Shown here piece by piece: positions 35,563 to 45,774 of a stretch of 64,000 nt of DNA. Each line of letters opens with the position of its first letter. Within the stretch, counting starts at the first letter, position 1. The stretch covers positions 104,220-168,219 of the forward strand of contig PYSS01000088.1 of the NCBI GenBank assembly GCA_003049465.1, in the 5' to 3' direction. A program made the translations under genes and the position numbers. The DNA is from Magnaporthiopsis rhizophila. Its lineage: Eukaryota > Ascomycota > Sordariomycetes > Magnaporthales > Magnaporthaceae. A model generated the notes under the pieces. That model was not told the DNA's origin and searched no databases. It saw only the letters and a list, made by a program, of their open reading frames with translations.

Positions 35563-36990
35563 TCAAGCAGCAGCAACAGGAACCGTCCCCTCAGTCGTCC
35601 TAAACGCCTCCTCCATAAGCGACAGGCCCAGCTCCAGCTCCTCCTCCGTGATGGTGATGGGCGGCGCGATCCTGAACGCGCCCCCGAACGACGACATAGT
35701 AGCCAGGTTGGCCGACACGCCCAGCTCGAACATGCGTGCCGAGAGCCTGTCTGCCAGCTCCGTAGCCGGCTTCTTGGTATCACGCCCGTCCACAATCTCC
35801 ACGCCAGCCATCAAGCCCCTGCCCCTCACATCGCCGATACATCCATACCTCCCCTGCATCTCCCTTAACGCCCCGTGCAGCCGCTTGCCCAGACGCGCCG
35901 ACCGCTCGACGAGCCCGTCGCGCTGCACCATCTGCAGCACTTTGAGCCCGACGGCCGCGGGCAGCGGGTCGTTGACGTGGGTAGTGTAAAACAAAAACCC
36001 ATTTTCTTTGGCTTTCGCGGCGATGACGTCGCTGGTGACGACGGCGCTGAGCGGGAGGCCATTGCCGAGCGTCTTGCTGAGCGTCAGCATGTCGGGAACC
36101 ACGCCGCCGTTGCTAGCGTGCTGGAAGGCGAACATGTCGCCCGCGCGTCCCAGCGCCGTCTGCGCCTCGTCGAGGATGAGTAGCATGTTGCGTCGCTCGC
36201 AGTGCCGCTTCATGGCAGACAAATAGCCGTCGGGCAGGATGTGCATGCCGCCCGACGAGAGGATGGGCTCGAGGATCACGGCGGCCAAGGAGCCGGATGA
36301 GGCGGCGTCTATCATGGACCAGCCGTGGTCGAGCTCTGTTTGCCAGTCGTGCGAGCCGTCCGGGTGGCGGAAGATGGAGCGGTAGGCGTTTGGGGCGGGG
36401 AGGGCGAAGTTTCCTGGGATCTGTTGACGGGAGGTTCGCATGATTAGTTCTAACATCGCTAGAGTCGCCACCGAAAAACCGAAACGTACCATCGGCCCAT
36501 GCCCCTTGCGGCCAGAGTGATACTGCGCACCCACAGCCTGCCCCGTCATGCCGTGCCAGCTGGCACTGAGGCCGACAATCTCCCACTTCCCCGTCACGAC
36601 TTTTGCCAGCTTGATGGCGGCCTCGTTGCTCTCCCCGCCGGTGCTGAGGAACATGGACCGGTCCAGGCCTGGCGGCAGCAGCCTCTTCAGCTCGGCCGCC
36701 AGCCCGATGGCGGGCGGGCTGAGCATGCCGCTGAAGAGGTGGTCGAGGTGCAGCGCGTGCCGTCGCACCACGTCGACGACCTCGGAGTTGCCGTGCCCGA
36801 CCAGACACGACATCTGGCCCGACGTCCAATCGAGGATGCGGCGCCCGCCCGCCGTGTAGAGGAAGACGCCCGACGCGCGGGTGATGATCTCGGCGCTGAA
36901 GGCAGTGCCGTAGCTCAGCAGCGACGAGTCGGCCGCCTGCTGTAGTGCGACGGCGTCGACGTTATCGTAGGGTCCTGCGGGGGAGGCCAT
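35563..36990 (-). CDS. PLP-dependent class III aminotransferase, 2,2-dialkylglycine decarboxylase-like
   Basis: Exons 36,990-36,490 and 36,420-35,563 (452 aa). The intron (36,421-36,489, 69 nt, donor GTACGT, branch CTAAT, acceptor CAACAG) is 3n and stop-free; removing it restores the conserved GPM-IPGNFALPAP junction. Motifs: LDWTSGQMSCLVGHGNSEVV, STGGESNEAAIKLAK, SWHGMTGQAVGA, LILDEAQTALGR and the PLP lysine near K283 in LTLSKTLGNGLPL, then FYTTHVNDPLPAAVGL and GDVRGRGLMAGVEI. These closely follow bacterial 2,2-dialkylglycine decarboxylase (DgdA), which decarboxylates dialkyl amino acids such as 2-aminoisobutyrate and transaminates pyruvate. Length is near the family norm. A plain omega-amino acid transaminase is the alternative. 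Convergent with the GAL80-like gene. Confidence 0.9.
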   Translation of the reverse strand: MASPAGPYDNVDAVALQQAADSSLLSYGTAFSAEIITRASGVFLYTAGGRRILDWTSGQMSCLVGHGNSEVVDVVRRHALHLDHLFSGMLSPPAIGLAAELKRLLPPGLDRSMFLSTGGESNEAAIKLAKVVTGKWEIVGLSASWHGMTGQAVGAQYHSGRKGHGPMVRFGFSVATLAMLELIMRTSRQQIPGNFALPAPNAYRSIFRHPDGSHDWQTELDHGWSMIDAASSGSLAAVILEPILSSGGMHILPDGYLSAMKRHCERRNMLLILDEAQTALGRAGDMFAFQHASNGGVVPDMLTLSKTLGNGLPLSAVVTSDVIAAKAKENGFLFYTTHVNDPLPAAVGLKVLQMVQRDGLVERSARLGKRLHGALREMQGRYGCIGDVRGRGLMAGVEIVDGRDTKKPATELADRLSARMFELGVSANLATMSSFGGAFRIAPPITITEEELELGLSLMEEAFRTTEGTVPVAAA

Positions 36991-37505
36991 GGCGTCGTCG
37001 TCTGGAGGTGAAGCGTTGGAGACATCTTGGTGGTAGACACGGGTGAGCGGACAATCGTACGTTGTCTATATGAGTATATTTGGCGAGTGCCTATCCGCGG
37101 CCTGGTAAGACTACAGATAGGAAACATCATATCAATGACCTCGGCCGCGGCTGCAAAGTGACGCGGGTTATCAGCCGGGAAAAGCATGTCCGTTGGAGCG
37201 AAACGGCTAGTCTCCCGCCCGTTCCCTCTGCCTAAGCGATGGGAAATATCACCAGATCGTATCTAGTCGGGATTGGCGCGGTTCGGAAAACTACATGACA
37301 TGTAAGCCAGATGTATGATGACATGACCGAGTGGCTAGAACTCATTTGATTCCAAAGGCTGAAGTCTATTGGAAGCATTCAGGGTCCAAACAGGGTGGTT
37401 AAGTTTCCCGTCGGGGCGCCGCCATGCAGGTTGCGCGCCGCCAAGAAAACCCATGCACACCAACGGCGCCAGTATCTCACGGCCGAGGGTCGACTGACTA
37501 GTTGC
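36991..37505. other. Intergenic region, no gene seen
   Basis: The 5' region of the aminotransferase (minus) and the 3' region of the Zn2Cys6 gene (minus). No coding signal or repeat recognised. Confidence 0.5.
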
Positions 37506-40219
37506 CTAGTTCAGGACAGCCCCATCGCTATTAAACATATCCCACAGGTCGGCCCACGGATAACCTATGGGATCCACCGCGTTGTAGGATGTGAGGTTCT
37601 GGGGCGTGAATACGTACGGCCCCGCGCCGCCTCCCGGGAGCATGATGCCTGGGTCCTGCTGCAGCGAAGCGGCGGACAGGGGCAAGACGCCGGCGGCGTG
37701 TGGTAGGCCGAGGGGTAAGACGCCTACCCCCGCACCACCAGGGTTGACCGACGGTGCAGCCGGGGAAGAAGGGCTGTACGGCTGAGCCCCTGCTGCCAGG
37801 TTATTGTTGTTATTGTTGCTGTTGTGGTTGTGGTATGTGTTGATCACCTTTGTCGCCGACTCTTCCGTCTGTGCCAGGCAGACGTCCCCGAGCTCCCAGC
37901 CGCTCTTGTCCCTTGCCTCGAGCAGCCTCACACGCAGCCGCTCGAGGCTTGATCGGCACGAGTCCGAGATGGCAGGATCTGTGGTCTCGATGGCGCATCG
38001 TAGGAGGAGGAAGGTGACGGACGAAAGGTGGTAGGCGGTATCTGCAGCGCGTCCGTCCGTACGTGTTAACATGACTGTCTGAAAGGCAATAAGTACCGTG
38101 CGGCTACAAGGGACCGTGACGTACACGGTGACCACCACTCGGCCAGATTTTGCTCGCTCAGGGAGCATATAAAGTCTACAACGGATTCTGCCGCCTTCCG
38201 GAGCTTGGACAAATGATGGCCTCTCTCCTCCGAATCTGGCGGGTTGCTTGCCCTCGATACCTCCTGTCGATGAAAAGCTCGCTTGTCAGCTCCAGCCACG
38301 ATGTGGAGGGCGAGGTCCCCGGTCCTCACTCACGCGGAGGTTGATGCGACAGAGCAGCATCTTCATGGCAAGGAATCCCAGCCATAGGCTGCTAGACCCC
38401 GAGACAGGCGACCTGCCGCCGTTGTTCCGGCCCCGTTCCCGGAGATAGTCGGGCAGGTTAGACTCCCACTCCTCGAGGTCGCTCTCAAGGTCCCTGCGTT
38501 TACGGGACGTGTTGTTGGCCGGGGCCCTGCGCAGATCGTGCAGCAGCGGCAGCATGGCGCCGAGGATCTCGGTTAGACGGCACAGCGCGATGAAGCAGTG
38601 CGCAGCCTGGTCGCGCTCAAGCGTCGACTCTAGCTCCGGTGTCCCGAGCATGGCCCGGGTGGGCAGTGGGACGTCGTACTGGCTCTGGCCGATGCAGGGC
38701 GGCACTCCGTAGGCGAAGCTCGACCACCTGTCGTGGATCAGGGTCCCCCACCACAGCCGAATCCGCAGCTGCTTGTCGTAGTCGGTCAGGTCCCAGCGCT
38801 CCGGGTCGCGGTTGAGCCCGAGCAGGTGCGCCATGGCCACGACGCGGCCGTTGAGCATGGTGTTGTACGTGGCCGAGGTGGTGGGGCGGCCCGAGAGGTC
38901 CAGGACGCCCGTGTAGACGGTCGACAGGCTTGCGGCATGAAAGTCCTCCTGTAATGCGGAAACGGCCTGCTTGAGGGTGTACATGACGTCGGGCCTCGGG
39001 TGTTTGCGCAGGACCGGTGACGTGTCCCAGAAGATGAGCGATGAGGCGTAGACCCAGCAGAGCAGGGTGGGTGCCAGCAAGTGCATGGTTCGCGTCTTTC
39101 TCGCCTTGATGAAGGCGCTCTCGTCCAGGATTGGGAAGGCTGGATGTGTTTTACGGAAGTATCTGGAGACGAGAGACTGGTCAGTGCAAAGGTACGAGGA
39201 ATCAAAAATCTGCGCATGGGGAGGGCATCTCTCGCTTACACGTCGATCAGCTCCGACGTGAACGGCCCCAGTATCTGCTCTATGATCTCCAGCTGGGCCA
39301 TGCCGGGGACGCGGTGCATCCTGAAGCCGGCGCGGTACCTCGGCACGCTCAGCGACACGACGGGGTTGCCCGGATCCCTCGAGACCAGGCTGAAGAGCCG
39401 CTTCCTCGCGCCGGCGGCATCGGGCGTGCCGGCGGTGGCGGCCGAGGCCTGGCTCTGGACCGAGATGTACTGCTCGATCACGTGCAGGTCCTCGGCCGAC
39501 TCCGGGCCGACGATGGCGAAGGCCTCGGAGTCGTGCGGGGCCTCCTCGGTCTCGCGGACGGCATTGCGCTGGCGATACGAGGGCCTGTCGCTGCTGGGGC
39601 CGGAGCCTTCATCGTCGGAGGCGGCACGGCTAGACGGGGAGGCGCGGGCGCGGGCGCGGGACGGCCTCTCGGCGCCAGCAGACCCCGTGGTGGTGCGGCG
39701 GCGGCGCTTTGGCGCAGGGGGGCTGCGGCTTCTCCGTCGGGCAGCAGCAGCGGCGGCGGCAGTCTCATTCCGGCGGCTGCCAGCGCTGGTGCTGGCCGAG
39801 GCGGCACTCGCGCTGGCCTCGGCGCCGCCACCAGGGCCAGGCCGACGGCTGCACTCGACACTGTGGAGTCGGCACAGCAGGCAGGGCTTGTCCTTGATGT
39901 CGACGGTGCAGCGCAGCTTGCGCACCCTGCACCGCTCGCAGGCGGGCACCTTGTGCGAGCGGTAGGGGCGCACCGGCACTGCGGCCGCGGCATCGTGGCT
40001 CTCATTGCTGTTTTCCTCGGGCGGCGTGGACGAGCTCTCGTTCATTTCGGACGGGGGCCTCGTCGTGGCCCGTCGCGTTGGCCACTCGAAGGGTGTGCCA
40101 ACCGCAGCGTTGAAGGGATTGCGCCTCTCTCCGATGTCGCTGTTTTCCGTCGGGTAGATAGCGGGGTGTGGCCCGTGTTCTGCACTACGCAATGTGGCAC
40201 GATCCACTTTCTCTCCCAT
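37506..40219 (-). CDS. Zn2Cys6 fungal transcription factor
   Basis: Exons 40,219-39,240, 39,162-38,334, 38,263-38,125 and 38,041-37,506 (827 aa); introns of 77, 70 and 83 nt. The zinc cluster has six cysteines at residues 94, 97, 104, 113, 116 and 123 (CERCRVRKLRC...CLLCRLHSVEC), spacing C-x2-C-x6-C-x8-C-x2-C-x6-C, followed by a basic low-complexity linker. Exon 2 begins the fungal-specific regulatory domain (YFRKTHPAFPILDESAFIKA), and exons 3-4 carry WWSPYTAYHLSSVTFLLLRCAIE, which only forms when the 83-nt intron is removed. An Asn run and a Gly/Pro-rich tail end the protein. The start is uncertain: a second ATG lies 59 codons in. It is the likely regulator of neighbouring enzyme genes, though this is inference. 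Confidence 0.88.
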
Positions 40220-40571
40220 ACGGACCGATTTCGAAAGCTCCTAATATTTAGCCCGAACAACGATCTAGCCTCCAATTTGGCTGGACGAAGACCTCATTAT
40301 ATTTCACCATCATCGATTCACACAGCTATTGCAGATGAGCATTCTCGTGCTGCTGGACTGGTGAGAACCGCCTCTGTAAAGAATCTCCCCCGGCACTGAG
40401 AGGTAACAACATAGGACGCCGCTCCCCGATAAGTTGCGGGCTGATTTCTAGTATATGTTACATGGCTACCTAGATACAAGCCCCAGCGAAACGACAACGA
40501 AAGCGAGACTTATGACATCGATCAATCGTGTATATACCGATACATGGGATAAATCTACCACTGACCGCAGC
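40220..40571. other. Short intergenic spacer
   Basis: Promoter side of the Zn2Cys6 gene and 3' side of the oxygenase. Nothing else recognised. Confidence 0.5.
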
Positions 40572-41836
40572 TCAAGCATTGACAGCCATCTCCCTGGCGA
40601 CCTCGACGGCCGCAACAGGCTGAGCCGTGGCGGCCGCGCGTGGGAGCTGGACGGGCTCGTCGGCGCCGTCCTCCTTCATGCCACCTAGGATCAGGCTCTT
40701 GGGGGCCATGGCCTGCCACAGCTCCGGGTCGGTGAAGGCCTTGAACTTCTCGTCGTGCCACTGGCCGGCCGTGACGTAGCGGCCCTCGCTGTCGACGAAC
40801 ATGGTGTCGTCCTCGGCGCGCAGGAAGTAGGCAATCGAGTAGCGGTGCTCCTCCGGGTCAAAGCCGGGCACGACACGGTGGATGCACGACTGGAACTTCA
40901 TGCCGCTCGCGAACCGCAGGCTGTCGCCCACATGCACGAACGCGCAGCCGGGCTTGGGGCGCACGAAGCCCATCTCGCGCGCGCCGCAGGTTCCGGGCGG
41001 CCGCACCTGCAGGCCCCACTGGTCGCTGAAGAGGAGGGTCAGGGAGCTGATATCGGTGTGCTTTTGGTGCCCGATCTTGTTGTCTCCCGCGAGCTGCACC
41101 TGGGGGAGGTAGTGCATCATAGAGAGCTGGACCAGGTGGTTTGTTTTTATGCGTCAGCATCAAAAGAAGAGAATGGAAGCATCATCGGGCGATCGGCGAC
41201 AACTTACGGTGGTGGTCGAGGGACGCTCGTTGCGGTGCGAGTTCTCGAACCGAGCGGCCCCGGTCAGGTTCATGCCGGTCGAAAGAGCCGACAGAATCAC
41301 CTTGGTGACGGTGTTGCAGCTGCCGATGTTGTTCTCCAGGATCCTCATATCGTCGCTGTTCTTGACGGGCGACGGGATCTTGGGGCTGTCCCTCTGGATC
41401 TCGTCACGCGAGACCTTGAGCATCTCGTAGCCGTCCTTGGCGCCAGGCACGACACCAGTGCGGCTTCCCACAGGCTCGTAGCTGGAAGAGAGTGTCCGTT
41501 AGCGGATGCCGGGGAAATATAATCGGATGGGAAGAGCAGGACATACCCCAGGTGGGACGAGATCAGGCCAAACTCGTTCTTCTTCTCAAGCGGTGCATCA
41601 AAGAAGCGCTTCATAAGCTTCTGAAGGTCCTCCTTGTCCGCCAGCATCCGGCGGCCATCGATTCCCTGGAGATCGAGGTAGAAGTAACCCTCCTCAAGGC
41701 AGGCCTTGGTGAGCTTCTCAACCTCCTCGGGGTCCTGCGAAAGGAGGGCGCCGTAGTTGACCGTCTCCATCTCCCAGACGGGGACCTGCCTGCCCTGCCA
41801 CTCCACGGTCTGCGGGGGCTCCAGCTGGACGACCAT
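40572..41836 (-). CDS. 2-oxoglutarate/Fe(II)-dependent oxygenase, isopenicillin N synthase-like
   Basis: Exons 41,836-41,547, 41,481-41,208 and 41,126-40,572 (372 aa); introns of 65 and 81 nt with clear GTATG/GTAAG donors and CTAAC/CTGAC branch sites. N-terminal DIOX_N-type region: VNYGALLSQDPEEVEKLTKACLEEGYFYLDLQGI. The catalytic domain has the iron triad His211-x-Asp213 (KHTDISSLTLLF) and His271 (CIHRVVPGF), plus the 2-oxoglutarate-binding R283-x-S285 (HRYSIAYFLRA). All key residues are present, so it should be active as a hydroxylase, desaturase or ring-forming oxygenase. Plant and fungal members act in secondary metabolism and gibberellin-type pathways; the substrate here is unknown. It sits between the Zn2Cys6 gene and a decayed CmcJ/AsaB-like gene. 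Confidence 0.9.
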
Positions 41837-42737
41837 TGTGACGATTGTGTATGGCTAGTTAACCTGGCCTTACTGAAACCTTGTGTTTGTGAAAGGATGG
41901 CAGGATAGTGGGAAACTTGAGAGAGGGAGAGCGGAGAGGTGAAAGAGAGGAAGAAGGATTGGAAGGTGGAGGGGGCGATGATGCGCTAGATAAATAGGTC
42001 GGCAGTTAGATACACCCTTGCGGGACCGTGAACTTTAGATCTCCCGCTTTTCAACCGAACACTTCCAATACTGGAAGAAGCTTTTTCCTTACTATGCCTG
42101 ATTTTGAGTCGGCTGGGATCTAAAGATTATGGTCCTGGGAGGGTGTATGTAGCCAAGTAGCTACCACCCGCCTATACTACCTACACATTTGCTCATATCT
42201 CTCTCTCCGCCCCGGCTGATCTCGGAGCCCATTGCCCGGTTTGGAAGCCAGTGCCTAGTCGAATATCTCGGCCTATCCAGGTTTAACTCTAGGTGCCCTA
42301 AACGATGGACAACGTCAAGGAAGCGGTTCCGCAAAACGACACATCGCCCCTCCTACCAAACATCCTAAACATTTCCCCCTCTGCCCCTCTTTTTTGCCAA
42401 GCCACATGTCGTGTCCCGCGTGGAGGGGGACGCGCAGGTTAGCCAATTTTTCCAGAGTGGCTCCCCATCTTTTCATCAAGACTCCAATCATGATTACAGG
42501 GCGGGCCGAGCCAGTGGCCACCGCGGCAGTTTAGGTTTCGCCCGCCAAGGAGCGCCTAATGGGCAACGTGATGACGAGTTTGGCGCCATGACGACGATCT
42601 CTCGGCACCTGCCAGCCCAGCCCTCGGCTCGGAGGACTGAAACCACGGATGCATGTCCTCCATCCAACCCCTCCCTCGTTACCAAGGAAACAGGTAATAA
42701 AGTACCGTACTAGACATGGACTATTCCTACATTAATT
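41837..42737. other. Intergenic region with one MITE-like element
   Basis: Promoter region of the oxygenase. The MITE at 42,013-42,145 is listed separately. Open frames at 42,315-42,713 overlap on both strands and look like chance. Confidence 0.5.
42013..42145. mobile_element. Mariner-type MITE, copy 1
   Basis: 133 bp with imperfect inverted ends of about 35 bp: left CACCCTTGCGGGACC...CTTTAGATC, right GATCTAAAG...GGTCCTGGGAGGGTG. TA flanks both ends (42,011-42,012 and 42,146-42,147), as expected for Tc1/mariner insertion. The interior CCCGCTTTTCA...ACTTCC...ACTGGAA matches the reverse complement of the element at 58,178. Confidence 0.65.
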
Positions 42738-43290
42738 AACCAAGAGGTCGCACCGGACACTAAGCGTAGACTCGTCCGCAGCGAACGCGGGGTCCTCAAA
42801 CGCCGAGTGAAGGGCGCGCCGGGGCACGCCCTCCGATTCTTACGAGTCGAAGCACTTGAGAAGGAGCACGTCCAGCGGGGTCATGGCGAACTCGTACAGT
42901 AGTACCAGCGGTGGGCCGGGCTGTGGCGCGCCACCTACGACTCCAGGCGGAACCCGTGCTCGGTCATGTCGGCCGGCACCAGGTCAGTGAGTCGGGCACC
43001 AAGCCTGAGTCCGTCCACGGCGACGGGGCCCTTTGGTCACGGCCCGGATCGGCCGTCACAAGTTGACGATCTGATAGCGCCGGCATCGTCGCCCGGGAGC
43101 TCGTGCCGCAGCCGTGGCTGCAGCTCGGCGCCCGCGTACGAGTGGCCGACGTGTGCGCGTCACGGGCCCGCGGTTGGCCAGGTTGTTATACAAGCCGCCC
43201 AGGTGGTCCCTGTGGTTTAAGACGTGCAATCTATGTGCGCGCACTCCGGGCAGTACGCGGCCTTGATGGCCAGCTCGGTACATAATAGCA
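42738..43290 (-). pseudogene. Decayed CmcJ/AsaB-like (GA4 desaturase-like) gene
   Basis: The minus strand contains family hallmarks in order but in different frames. HSYAGAELQPRLRHELPGD (about 43,153-43,098) is followed by RRYQIVNL, a stop, then RPIRAV (normally RYQIVNVWRPI), where TGG became TGA. After a frameshift come LTDLVPADMTEHGF, a stop, and HSPAHRWYY. After another shift come MTPLDVLLLKCFDS, a stop, and RRALHSAFEDPAFAADES. At least three stops and two or three frameshifts make it dead. The family (7-alpha-cephem-methoxylase P8 / AsaB-like) comprises presumed oxygenases or hydroxylases frequent in fungal metabolite clusters. Recognition rests on remembered family motifs. Confidence 0.75.
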
Positions 43291-43659
43291 GCGTTTTCAT
43301 ACGGGGCAATTCAGAGACTGGGTCAGTTCCTGGACGAAAGCTAGGCCGAAATTGGTCCCCATGTCTTGGCTGGCCGCTGCGGAGTGGGAGGAACTGCCGG
43401 AAACGGTAGGTGGTGTCGGCATACTTCTGGCCGACCGGTTAATGTTGGTGGATGTGGCCTGCAGCTTGCCCCGCCTTGTGCTGCAAGCCGCTCAAATTGG
43501 GAACAAGACCGATGGCGTGGGCCGCATTTGGCCCAGAGTGATTGAGGGGCAACCTGCCGCCGTTATCGAGCACCGAGCGGACCCCCACGCGGGCTGGCTG
43601 TTGCTGTGCTCTGAGCTGCACCAAAGGAGGTCTCGTCGAGCAAAGCCTGCCCGAGACAG
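43291..43659. other. Spacer between pseudogene and M20 gene
   Basis: Promoter region of the M20 amidohydrolase. No other feature recognised; short open frames overlap on both strands. Confidence 0.45.
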
Positions 43660-45033
43660 ATGGAAGAGGTCGACGAGGGCTTCGTTCTCGTCCCCAGGGA
43701 CGGCAGAGATGCAGACGATGCCCCAGACGAGTATCTCTCGGACATTGACGACTTCGTCGGGAGCCTGGCTGATTCACTCTGGCCATTGAACCTGTTCATC
43801 CACGCAAACCCCGAGCTCGCCTTCAACGAGTTCAAAGCCCACGATGCCTTGACCAAGTTCATGCGCTCGCAGAAGGGCTGGCGCGTCACCCCATCGGCCT
43901 ACGGCCTCGAGACGGCATGGACGGCGGTCTACGATAGCGGCCGGAAAGGTCCTGTGGTTTCTTTCAACGCCGAAATGGGTACGTCCAAACCACGCCAGAA
44001 TACCCTCCTTGACGACCTGATATCCCCCGACTAACAAAACACAGATGCACTCCCCAACATCGGTCACGCCTGCGGCCACAACCTCATCGCCACGGCCTCG
44101 GTGGCAGCAGGTCTCGCCACCGCCGAAATGATGCGCCAGCACCACCTACCCGGGAAGGTCATCATCATCGGCACGCCCGGCGAGGAGGGCGGCGGCGGCG
44201 GCAAGATCAGGCTCCTGGAGCGCGGCGCCTACCGCGGCGTCGACGTCTCGCTCATCTCGCACCCCGGCGTCGTCAACAACAGCCCGCTGGTCCGCACCGC
44301 GGCTTACCTGCGCCTCGAGGCCGTCTACACGGGCCGTGCCGCGCACGCCGCCAACGCGCCCTGGCAGGGCGTCAACGCGCTCGACGCCCTCGTCGTCGCC
44401 TACAGCGCCGTCTCGGCCCTGCGCCAGCAGACGCGCCCAGACGACGTCATCGGCCTGCAGATCGTCGACGGCGGCGGCGCCCCCAACGTCATCCACGCCC
44501 GCGCCGCCGGCCTGGCCGTCCTGCGCAGCTCCAGCGCCGCGCGCCTCAAGCAGCTACGCGCCAAGGTCGAAGCTTGCTTTCGAGCTGGTGCCGTGGCCGC
44601 CGGCGCCACGGTCCACATAACCACACTCAAGGGCTACGCCGACCATGTGCCGAACCGTGTCCTCGCCGCGTCGTACACGCGCTGCTGGGAGGCTTTGCCG
44701 GGAGAGCCGCCCGAGCCGCCGATCCCCTCGGGAGGCCGGTTCACTTTTGTAAAGGCGAGTACGGACCAAGGAAACATCAGCTACGCCCTGCCGAGCGTCA
44801 ACGCAAGCTTTGCCATCCCGCCGGGTCCCAAGGGTGGGCGCAATCACAGTCCAGATTTTGAGGAGGCGGCCGGCACAAGGGTGGCTTTCGAGAGGGCTTT
44901 GCGGGTGGGAAAGGCTCTTGCGGGCACAGCTGTGGACGTGCTTGCCAAACCCGGGATGCTGGAAACTATCAAAGAGCAGTGGAAGCGTGACGTGAAGGAT
45001 GGACTTGATACGGAGGTTAACCTGATAGTTTAG
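43660..45033 (+). CDS. M20 family metallo-amidohydrolase/peptidase, PM20D2-like
   Basis: Exons 43,660-43,978 and 44,045-45,033 (435 aa); the 66-nt intron has donor GTACGT, branch CTAAC and acceptor CACAG. The splice creates AEMDALPNIGHACGHN, where Asp107, His114 and His118 lie in the typical metal-binding and activating region. GTPGEEGGGGGKIRLLERGAY carries the general-base and metal Glu pair. AAHAANAPWQGVNALDALV is the lid/dimerisation domain motif with its conserved His. Family members hydrolyse amide bonds in N-acyl amino acids or unusual dipeptides (PM20D2 cleaves beta-alanyl dipeptides; AbgB cleaves aminobenzoyl-glutamate). No signal peptide, so probably cytosolic. The substrate is unknown. 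Confidence 0.9.
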
Positions 45034-45774
45034 ACCGAGTTCCAGGCCCGTGATTACGTGCACGCTGGTTAATAGAAAAGCGTTGCACCTTGTGCCGTTG
45101 TTCGGAGCTACCTGGGCACAGCCTTGTCACCTCATCTAATTAATGGGCCCAGAATATGTCGGTATTAGTCTACAGAAATACAATGATCGTATAACACTCG
45201 CCAGCTTATCGCCTTGTCGCTATACACATTCGTGTAGAATCCATTCTGGATTTGGTTGCACACGATGCATACAGTTGGTTTTGTGACCCGGAACCCTCGG
45301 TGGTGAGGTGCCATCGGGAGTGGATATCAGTGGTGGGAGTGGACGGCTGTTGGCCCAGGAGCCACGGTCAGCGCCATGGGGAGGTGTAGAGGTATGCGTC
45401 GCAATTTTGTCAGATTGGACGGCAGCCCGTTAAATCGTCGCAAAACCCACCGCAAAACGGTAAACTGGCAGAGGAGGTCTCGGTTCGGTTGGTGGTTCTC
45501 ACCGACAGTCCGACCGAGCAAAGCTGGTATATTCCGGACCTAAGAACGGAAGCGTCCGTCGGACAAAAACGGCGTAGGCAAGAACGGGGATCGATCGGTT
45601 CATGGACTCCGCGAAGGAGACTCGAATAAAACGGACCGAGAATAGACAGCCCCGACATGTTGAACTTTAGGAGGCAACTCAGGGCGACCTTCCCGCCCAA
45701 GGCCGAGTTCACCGACGCCCACGTGGGAGATCTAACAGGCAAGGTCCGTCAATGCACCCCCCCAGAAGACACCA
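45034..45774. other. Intergenic region, no gene seen
   Basis: Both flanking genes run on the plus strand. The part from 45,410 to 45,660 is rich in CGG/CCG triplets (for example TCGGTTCGGTTGG and CCGACAGTCCGACC), the kind of half-sites Zn2Cys6 factors bind. This is suggestive only. Confidence 0.4.

Noticed and set aside
37321..37385. tRNA-like D-arm sequence (CCGAGTGGCTAGAA) resembling a Leu/Ser tRNA
   Set aside because: No matching acceptor stem, anticodon stem or T-loop can be folded around it.
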